A stretch of DNA of 64,000 nucleotides from JBMOMT01 sp049324835. Lineage in GTDB: Bacteria; Chloroflexota; Anaerolineae; CAYNKW01. The notes below the pieces were generated by a model, which was not told the origin of the DNA, searched no databases, and saw nothing but the letters and a program-made list of their open reading frames with translations. The position numbers and the translations under genes were made by a program. Shown piece after piece: positions 58,771-64,000 of the stretch (position 1 is its first letter; every line of letters begins with the position of its first letter). The DNA is taken from positions 25,661 through 89,660 of the forward strand of contig JBMOMT010000042.1 in assembly GCA_049324835.1 (NCBI GenBank), written 5' to 3'.

Positions 58771-59925
58771 ATGCTGATTCAGAATGGACGGGTACTGCAC
58801 CACGACCGCTTCGAAACGGGCAGCGGTTTACGCCTGCGGCAGGGCAAAATCACCGCCATCGGGCCGGAGCTGGCGCCGCAGTCCGGCGAGCGTATCGTCG
58901 ACGCCGGCGGCTGCACCGTGCTACCCGGCCTGATCGATCTACACAACCACGGCTTGCGCCACGTCGCCGCCCAGACCGGCAGCCTGGTGGAATACGCCCG
59001 GCTGCTGCTGGCCGAGGGCGTCACGGCCTGCGTGGCCACGCTGGGCGGCGCGCCGCAGGAAAACATCGCCGCCATGCAGCGCGGACTGGCAGAAACGGAT
59101 CGCTTTCGGCTCACGCCCAACCTGATCGGTTTCCGGCCCGAGATCAGTTACGTGGCCAAAACCGGCGCCGGCGCGGCGGCCTCGCTGACGGCCATCACAC
59201 CCGAGACCACCCAGGCCATCTACGCGGGCGCGCAGGGGTTGATCAAAATCTGGGACGTCTCGCCCGAGCTGGATGGCGCGGTTCCCTTTATCCGCTGGGC
59301 GGCAGAGCGGGGCATCGTCACCAGCCTGGCCCACAGCTCGGCCACGGTGGAGCAGACGCGCCGGGCCATCGAGGCGGGCCTCAGTCTGGTGACCCATTTC
59401 TACGATACCTTTGACGTGGCCGTGCAGACCGACATGGGCGTCTACCCCGCCGGTCTCACCGATTTCATCCAGATCGAGGATCGCCTCACGGTCGAAATTG
59501 TGCCCGACGGCGTGCACGTGCATCCCTACCTGGTGGAAAAGACGCTGCGCAGCAAAGGGCGGGAGCGGGTGGCCTTTGTCACCGATGGCGTCAAGGGGGC
59601 GGGCAGCCCGCCCGGCGTCTACGATGGCCTCTACGAGGGCGTCCAGGTGGAGGTGACCGCCGACCGGGGCGTGCGCCGCACTTCCGACGACGCTCTTTCG
59701 GGCAGCGCGCTGACCCAGCTTCAGGCCTTTCGTAACGCGGTGCTCAAATTCGGCCAGAGCCTCGTCCAGGCCTCGATCCTTTGCTCGCGCACGCCGGCCC
59801 GTGTGCTCGGTCTCAAAACCAAGGGCCACCTGGCGCCGGGCATGGATGCCGACATCATTTTGCTGGACGCCCATCTACAGCTACAGGCTACCATCGTCGG
59901 CGGCGAGCTGCTGTACGAGGCGTAA
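58771..59925 (+). CDS. NagA-like amidohydrolase (N-acetyl-sugar-phosphate deacetylase family)
   Basis: The 384-residue protein matches the NagA family: LPGLIDLHNHGLRHVA with the His-x-His, TSLAHSSATVEQTRRAIEAGLSLVTHFYDTF with two metal His, IVPDGVHVHPY, the catalytic Asp in AFVTDGVKG and DALSGSALTQLQAF. NagA removes the acetyl group of N-acetylglucosamine 6-phosphate; here GFRPEISY takes the place of the classical HLEGPF segment, so the second metal or substrate differs. The next gene is NagB-like, as in amino-sugar operons. The FGGY kinase upstream could deliver the phosphorylated substrate. Confidence 0.87.
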   Translation: MLIQNGRVLHHDRFETGSGLRLRQGKITAIGPELAPQSGERIVDAGGCTVLPGLIDLHNHGLRHVAAQTGSLVEYARLLLAEGVTACVATLGGAPQENIAAMQRGLAETDRFRLTPNLIGFRPEISYVAKTGAGAAASLTAITPETTQAIYAGAQGLIKIWDVSPELDGAVPFIRWAAERGIVTSLAHSSATVEQTRRAIEAGLSLVTHFYDTFDVAVQTDMGVYPAGLTDFIQIEDRLTVEIVPDGVHVHPYLVEKTLRSKGRERVAFVTDGVKGAGSPPGVYDGLYEGVQVEVTADRGVRRTSDDALSGSALTQLQAFRNAVLKFGQSLVQASILCSRTPARVLGLKTKGHLAPGMDADIILLDAHLQLQATIVGGELLYEA

Positions 59926-59933
59926 TAGTTTTT

Positions 59934-60015
59934 GTGTCTGACCCTTGCGAAGGTTTGACAGTCCATCTGAGGTCACGAGGCACACTCGCGCAACCTTCAC
60001 AAGGGTAGCGGACAC
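59934..60015. repeat. Intergenic hairpin repeat (ACCCTTGCGAAGGTT type)
   Basis: GTGTCTGACCCTTGCGAAGGTT (59934-59955) is inverted with few mismatches at 59992-60015. It fills the gap between the NagA-like and NagB-like genes and lies directly upstream of the GAGGAGG ribosome site. Confidence 0.75.
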
Positions 60016-60032
60016 ATCCTGAGGAGGAAAAA

Positions 60033-60968
60033 ATGACCGACTGGCGTTACAGCCCTTCACAATGGGTGCCCTTTCGTGATGAGGAGGCGCTGGAACGGTG
60101 CCGCCGCATCAGGCGCGAGGACATCGAAAAGCACCCCAACCCGGATTTCAAGATCCGCGTGGTACAAGACGCCGACATCGAGTTCATCTGGGTCACCGAC
60201 ATGTTCCACCGCATCGAGACCGCCATGGACGCCGGCGAGCGGCTGGTGTTGATCCTGCCCAACCCCTGCCCCACCTACCGCCACGTGGCGCGGCTCATCA
60301 ACCAGTTCGGCGTGAACTGCCGCAACCTGTGGGCCTTTGCCATGGACGAGTACGCCAACGAACACGGCCAGATCGCGCCGGAAGACTGGCCCCAGGGATT
60401 CATGCACGCCATGAAACACTATTTTTACGGCCAGATCGATCCGGGCCTGCGGCCGCCGGAGAGCCAGTTCATCGGCCCGACCACGGAAAACATCGCCGTC
60501 TACGGCCGCATGATCGCCGACATGGGCGGCGCCGACATGTGTTACAGCGGTCCCGGCTGGACCGGCCACCTGGCTTTCATCGAGCCAGACGCGCCCGAGT
60601 TCCGGGCGTCCAGCCTGGAAGAGTGGAAGAAAATGGGGCCGCGGGTCGTCACCCTGAGTCCCTTTACCCTGGCTCAAAACTCGATGCACGGCAGCTTTGG
60701 CATGAGCGGCGATATCGCCCTGGTGCCGCCCAAAGCGGCCACCATCGGCCCGGCGGAGGTGATCGCGTCCAGGCATCGCATGGACATCAACTCTCTCACC
60801 GTCCACGGCACGGCCACCTCCTGGCAGCGGCTGATGACGCGGCTGGTGGCCCACGGGCCGGTCACGCCCCTGCTGCCCACGTCGATCCACCAGTTGCTGC
60901 GCACCGATTTCTACATCTCGGAAACCGCCGCCCGGGATATCGAACCCGACTGGGACAAAGGTTACTGA
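60033..60968 (+). CDS. NagB-like (glucosamine-6-phosphate deaminase/isomerase family) protein with altered active site
   Basis: The 311-residue protein shares the NagB fold: FAMDEYANEHGQ with Asp105 and Glu106 (Asp72 in the E. coli enzyme), GPGWTGHLAFIEP in place of GxGxDGHIAFNEP, and VVTLSPFTLAQNS in place of the KTLTxxT block. The general-base Asp141 of NagB is replaced by Thr177, but His179 and Glu184 of the triad are kept. It may isomerise or deaminate a different amino sugar phosphate, or bind one without the full ring-opening reaction. It follows the NagA-like gene, which supports the amino-sugar theme. GAGGAGG precedes the ATG. Confidence 0.84.
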   Translation: MTDWRYSPSQWVPFRDEEALERCRRIRREDIEKHPNPDFKIRVVQDADIEFIWVTDMFHRIETAMDAGERLVLILPNPCPTYRHVARLINQFGVNCRNLWAFAMDEYANEHGQIAPEDWPQGFMHAMKHYFYGQIDPGLRPPESQFIGPTTENIAVYGRMIADMGGADMCYSGPGWTGHLAFIEPDAPEFRASSLEEWKKMGPRVVTLSPFTLAQNSMHGSFGMSGDIALVPPKAATIGPAEVIASRHRMDINSLTVHGTATSWQRLMTRLVAHGPVTPLLPTSIHQLLRTDFYISETAARDIEPDWDKGY

Positions 60969-61023
60969 CCCAACCAGAACGAGACCTGGCAGCCCCGGCT
61001 GTTCAGGCTTGAGGATTGTGACC

Positions 61024-62334
61024 ATGAAAACACTTGCCGCCGGCGCGGCCTTTGTCGACATCTCGCCTCAAAACCCTCAATTTCTGTACGGCTATCCCCA
61101 CGTGGAACGCTACAGCACCGGCATCCACGATCCACTGCTCAGCTCGGCCCTCTATCTCTCGGACGGCCAGACCGAAATTCTGTTCGTGGCCAACGACATC
61201 ATTTACATCGGCCAAGACACGGCGCAGCGTGTGCGGCAGCGCATCGAGGCGGCCAGCGGCGTGCCGGCGGCGCACATCATGCTCACCGCCAGCCACACCC
61301 ACTCTGGGCCCAAGACCGTCGAATTGCTGAGCAACGAGCACGACCCCGTCATCCCGCCGGTCGACCCGGCCTATCTACAATGGTTCGAGGAGGGCATTTT
61401 TCGCGCCGCCGTGGCAGCCCGGCAGAGCGCCTGCCCGGCGCGGCTGGGACTGGCCGTGGCCGACGGCAGCGGCATCGGCACCAACCGCCGCGATCCGGTC
61501 AACGGCCCCATCGATCCCCAGACGCCGGTGCTCATGGTCCAGACGGCCGGCGGCGAGCGTAACATCGCCTGCATGCTGGTCTATTCCATGCACCCCACCG
61601 CCCTGCACGAAGATTCCACCCTCGTCAGCGCCGATTTTCCGGGCATGGCCCGCCAGTTCTTGCAACAAACCGTGTTGGGCCAGGGCTGCCCGGTGTTGCA
61701 TCACACCGGCCCGGCGGGCAACCAGAGCCTGCGTTACGTCACCCGCGAAAACACCTTTGCCGAGGCCAAACGGCTGGGCCGCATGCTGGCCCAGGCCGTG
61801 CAAAAAGTGATGCCGCAGATCACCTACACTTCTCAAGTCAGCCTGTCTGCCGCGCAGGGTTTTGTCGAGCTGCCCCGGCGCGAGTTTCCGTCGATGGAGG
61901 AAGCCCAGACCCAGTTGGAACGCGCGGAGGCAAGACTGGCCCAACTGCGGCGCGAGGGCGCGGCGCGCCAGGAAATTCGCAGCGCCGAGGTGAACTGGTT
62001 CGGCGCCGAGGAAACGCTCACCCTGACCCGGGCCGCCTGCCAGGGCCGCCTGGAGACGGTCTATCGCTCCTGTCTGCCGGCCGAGGTGCAGGTCTTTCAG
62101 GTGGGCCCGTGGGCTTTTGTGAGCTGGCCCGGCGAGATTTTCGTCGAGCATGCCCTGGCGGTCAAGGCCCGCCGGCCCAATACCTTTGTCATCTCGCTGG
62201 CCAACGGCGAGCTTCAGGGCTACATCGTCACCGAGAAAGCGGCCCGGCAGGGCGGCTACGAGGTCTCCAACGCCCTCTTTGGACCTGCAAGCGGGCAAAT
62301 GCTGGTCGATACGGCGCTCCGGCTTTTCCGGTAA
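61024..62334 (+). CDS. Neutral/alkaline ceramidase N-terminal-domain-like hydrolase
   Basis: The 436-residue protein has the N-terminal part of the neutral ceramidase family: AAFVDISPQNPQFLYGYP, SSALYLSDGQTEILFVANDI, and the zinc motif TASHTHSGPKTVELL with two histidines. There is no signal peptide and the C-terminal domain of true ceramidases is absent, so it is probably an intracellular amidase. Similar short proteins often sit in bacterial sugar operons. The ATG at 61024 is used since the TTG at 61009 has no ribosome site. It lies between NagB-like and Fe-ADH genes and may cleave an N-acyl bond. Confidence 0.84.
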   Translation: MKTLAAGAAFVDISPQNPQFLYGYPHVERYSTGIHDPLLSSALYLSDGQTEILFVANDIIYIGQDTAQRVRQRIEAASGVPAAHIMLTASHTHSGPKTVELLSNEHDPVIPPVDPAYLQWFEEGIFRAAVAARQSACPARLGLAVADGSGIGTNRRDPVNGPIDPQTPVLMVQTAGGERNIACMLVYSMHPTALHEDSTLVSADFPGMARQFLQQTVLGQGCPVLHHTGPAGNQSLRYVTRENTFAEAKRLGRMLAQAVQKVMPQITYTSQVSLSAAQGFVELPRREFPSMEEAQTQLERAEARLAQLRREGAARQEIRSAEVNWFGAEETLTLTRAACQGRLETVYRSCLPAEVQVFQVGPWAFVSWPGEIFVEHALAVKARRPNTFVISLANGELQGYIVTEKAARQGGYEVSNALFGPASGQMLVDTALRLFR

Positions 62335-62359
62335 AGCTCTCAAAAAAGGAGAGAGACCC

Positions 62360-63637
62360 ATGACTTTTGAAACTGCGTTTACCATGAGCACGGCCAACAT
62401 CAAGTACGGCCCCGGCGCGACGCGCGAGGTGGGCTACGAGATGAAACAACTGGGCGCGTCGCGGGTGATGGTCGTCACCGATCCCGGCCTGAGCGGCAGC
62501 CAGCCGGTAGATACCGCCCTGCGCTCGCTGCGGGCCGAAGGCATCGACGCCGTGCTGTTCGACCAGGCCCGCATCGAGCCGACCGACGTTTCGTTCCAGG
62601 AGGCCATCCGTTTCGCCGTCGATGGCCGCTTCGATGGTTACGTCCCTGTGGGCGGCGGCTCCAGCATGGACACCGCCAAGGCCGCCGATCTGTATACCAC
62701 CTACCCGGCCGATCTTTTGGCCTACGTCAATCCACCCATCGGCCAGGGCCGCCCGGTGCCAGGCCCGCTCCGGCCGCTCATCGCCGTGCCCACCACTGCC
62801 GGCACCGGCAGCGAGACCACCGGCGTGGCCATTTTTGATCTGCTGGCCATGCACACCAAAACCGGCATCGCCCACCGCGCCCTGCGCCCGGTGATGGGCA
62901 TCGTCGACCCGGACAACACGCGCACCCTGCCCCGGCTGGTGGCCGCCAGCACCGGCTGGGACGTGTTGTGCCACGCCCTGGAATCGCTCACCGCCGTGCC
63001 CTTTTACCAGCGACCCGCGCCCGAACACCCCGGCCTGCGACCCGCCTACCAGGGCGCCAATCCCATCAGCGACGTGTGGGCCGCCCAAGCCATCGAGATG
63101 GTGGCCCGCAGCCTGGAGCGTGCGCTGGCCGATCCTGACGACGACGAGGCCCGCGGCCAGATGATGCTGGCCGCCACCTATGCCGGCATCGGCTTTGGCA
63201 ACGCCGGCGTCCACCTGCCCCACGGCATGTCCTATCCGGTGGCGGGCATGGTGCGCCATTACACGCCGGAAGGCTATCCCGCCGATCATCCCATGGTGCC
63301 TCACGGCATGGCCGTCACACTCAACGCGCCGGCGGTGTTTCGTTTTACCGCTCAGGCCGACCCGGCGCGCCATCTCTACGCCGCCGGCCTCATGGGCGCC
63401 GACGTTTCCGGCGCGGCAGCGGAGGACGCCGGCGACATCCTGGCCGACACCATCGTCCGGCTCATGCGCCGCACGGGCATGCCCAACGGCCTCCGCGCTG
63501 TGGGTTATGGCCCGGCCGATGTGGACGCGCTGGTAGCGGGCACGCTGCCGCAGCACCGCGTCACCAAACTCTCGCCCCGGCCGGCCGGCGCCGGCGATCT
63601 GCGGCAGCTCTTTTTGGATTCGATGACGCTGTGGTGA
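62360..63637 (+). CDS. Iron-containing alcohol dehydrogenase, hydroxyacid-oxoacid transhydrogenase-like
   Basis: The 425-residue protein is a group III dehydrogenase: VPVGGGSSMDTAKAADLY, VPTTAGTGSETTGVAIF and the metal-His blocks GNAGVHLPHGMSYPVAG and VPHGMAVTLN. The pattern GIGFGNAGVHLPHGMSYP is the fingerprint of hydroxyacid-oxoacid transhydrogenases (ADHFE1 type), which couple 4-hydroxybutyrate oxidation to 2-oxoglutarate reduction. So the enzyme could act on a 4-carbon hydroxyacid or semialdehyde. AAAAGGAG precedes the ATG. It follows the ceramidase-like gene by 25 bases. Confidence 0.9.
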   Translation: MTFETAFTMSTANIKYGPGATREVGYEMKQLGASRVMVVTDPGLSGSQPVDTALRSLRAEGIDAVLFDQARIEPTDVSFQEAIRFAVDGRFDGYVPVGGGSSMDTAKAADLYTTYPADLLAYVNPPIGQGRPVPGPLRPLIAVPTTAGTGSETTGVAIFDLLAMHTKTGIAHRALRPVMGIVDPDNTRTLPRLVAASTGWDVLCHALESLTAVPFYQRPAPEHPGLRPAYQGANPISDVWAAQAIEMVARSLERALADPDDDEARGQMMLAATYAGIGFGNAGVHLPHGMSYPVAGMVRHYTPEGYPADHPMVPHGMAVTLNAPAVFRFTAQADPARHLYAAGLMGADVSGAAAEDAGDILADTIVRLMRRTGMPNGLRAVGYGPADVDALVAGTLPQHRVTKLSPRPAGAGDLRQLFLDSMTLW

Positions 63638-63659
63638 CAGATTCCAAGGAGCCTCCCCC

Positions 63660-63896
63660 ATGTCCGATAGCTCGTGGCGCTTTGGCCAGCAAGAACTGGT
63701 CTACATCAAAAGAGGTGCTCGACTCGGGCTTTGGCGCAGCTATCAGCGACTGGAACGGGCTTTTGCCCGGCGTTTCGGCGTGCGTTATGCCATCACCCAT
63801 TGCAACAGCACGGCCACCATGCACTCGGCGCTGGCGGCGGCGGGGGGGGCTGGCCCAGTTGGAGCGGCTGGACGCTTAGGATCCGTAAAAATATAA
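63660..63896 (+). pseudogene. Truncated DegT/DnrJ/EryC1-family aminotransferase gene
   Basis: The first 65 or so codons match the N-terminus of sugar aminotransferases of this family (FGQQELVYIKRG, SYQRLERAFARRFGVRYAITHCNSTATMHSALAAAG). Family members are about 370-400 residues. After GCGGCGGGGGGGGC the frame loses the family and stops at 63896, and the neighbouring frame gives a short end (GLAQLERLDA). A deletion and/or a shift in the G-run explains both. The DNA then passes into a repeat. Confidence 0.75.
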
Positions 63897-63901
63897 ATTC
63901 C

Positions 63902-63985
63902 CGTGTCACCCTGAGCGAAGCGAAGGGTCTCGTTCTACTCAAACGGGATTCTTCGCGCCCTTACAGGCGCTCAGAATGACAGTGG
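63902..63985. repeat. Dispersed CCCTGAGCGAAGCGAAGGG-type intergenic repeat
   Basis: GTCACCCTGAGCGAAGCGAAGGGTCTC on the left and GGGATTCTTCGCGCCC...CTCAGAATGAC on the right form the classic two-ended hairpin that recurs in high-GC genomes. It follows the broken DegT gene. The window ends 15 bases later. Confidence 0.75.
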
Positions 63986-64000
63986 CGGAAGTTATTCTTT

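Overview
The window is about 64 kb of high-GC DNA, densely coding, with no rRNA, tRNA, CRISPR array or transposase that I can see. The best guess for the source is an anaerobic or microaerobic member of Chloroflexota (Anaerolineae-like). The reasons are a solute-binding lipoprotein with a TPTP / VVEKVVEKVV stalk, many small intergenic hairpin repeats, a tungsten-type aldehyde:ferredoxin oxidoreductase, and an accessory catabolic gene content. This is inference from gene style, not from a marker gene.

Layout. 0-1.7 kb: the end of an OmpR-type response regulator and its histidine kinase. 1.7-9.6 kb: two divergent units built around non-pyrrolysine MttB-family methyltransferases, with a class I aminotransferase, a trans-sulfuration enzyme and two 2-hydroxyacid dehydrogenases. 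9.6-11.0 kb: a uroporphyrinogen-decarboxylase-like (URO-D) methyltransferase behind a deleted paralogue. 11.2-18.5 kb: an operon of two DapA-like aldolases, a tungsten oxidoreductase, a class IV aminotransferase, an M20 peptidase and an MDR dehydrogenase. It is followed by an IclR regulator, and both promoters carry the same palindrome. 19.5-21.7 kb: an alpha-toroid protein and a sialidase-fold protein. 22-39.5 kb: an ABC importer (lipoprotein and two permeases, no ATPase) heading a long run of catabolic genes: aldo/keto reductases, URO-D proteins, amidohydrolases, an FAD oxidoreductase, an HpaI-type aldolase, an amidohydrolase-aminotransferase fusion, a third MttB protein and an SDR. 39.5-45.2 kb, minus strand: E3, E2 and fused E1 of a 2-oxoacid dehydrogenase complex behind a DeoR regulator. 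45.4-52 kb, minus strand: an operon of SIS isomerase, Zn dehydrogenase, class III aminotransferase, Gfo/Idh/MocA dehydrogenase, MFS carrier and DapA-like aldolase. 52-64 kb, plus strand: a DeoR-led operon with FGGY kinase, enolase-superfamily enzyme, URO-D protein, HpaI aldolase, RraA-like protein, NagA-like and NagB-like enzymes, a ceramidase-domain protein and a hydroxyacid-oxoacid-transhydrogenase-type dehydrogenase.

Taken together this is a catabolic island. Importers and regulators (IclR, two DeoR) control sets of aldolases, aminotransferases, dehydrogenases, amidohydrolases and demethylase-like proteins that probably take apart methylated, acylated or amino-substituted sugar and amino-acid derivatives. 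The substrates cannot be read from the sequence. Three MttB-family and four URO-D-family genes are present, but no corrinoid protein is encoded here.

The island shows strong signs of turnover. Five gene relics are visible: an internally deleted URO-D gene, a URO-D N-terminus, the tail of a CE7 acetyl esterase, the tail of a DppC-type permease, and a truncated DegT-family gene. Several palindromic repeat families sit between genes, and two repeat copies have been inserted in frame inside the E2 and E3 genes. Near-consensus sigma-70-type promoters stand at the head of most transcription units, three times as divergent pairs.
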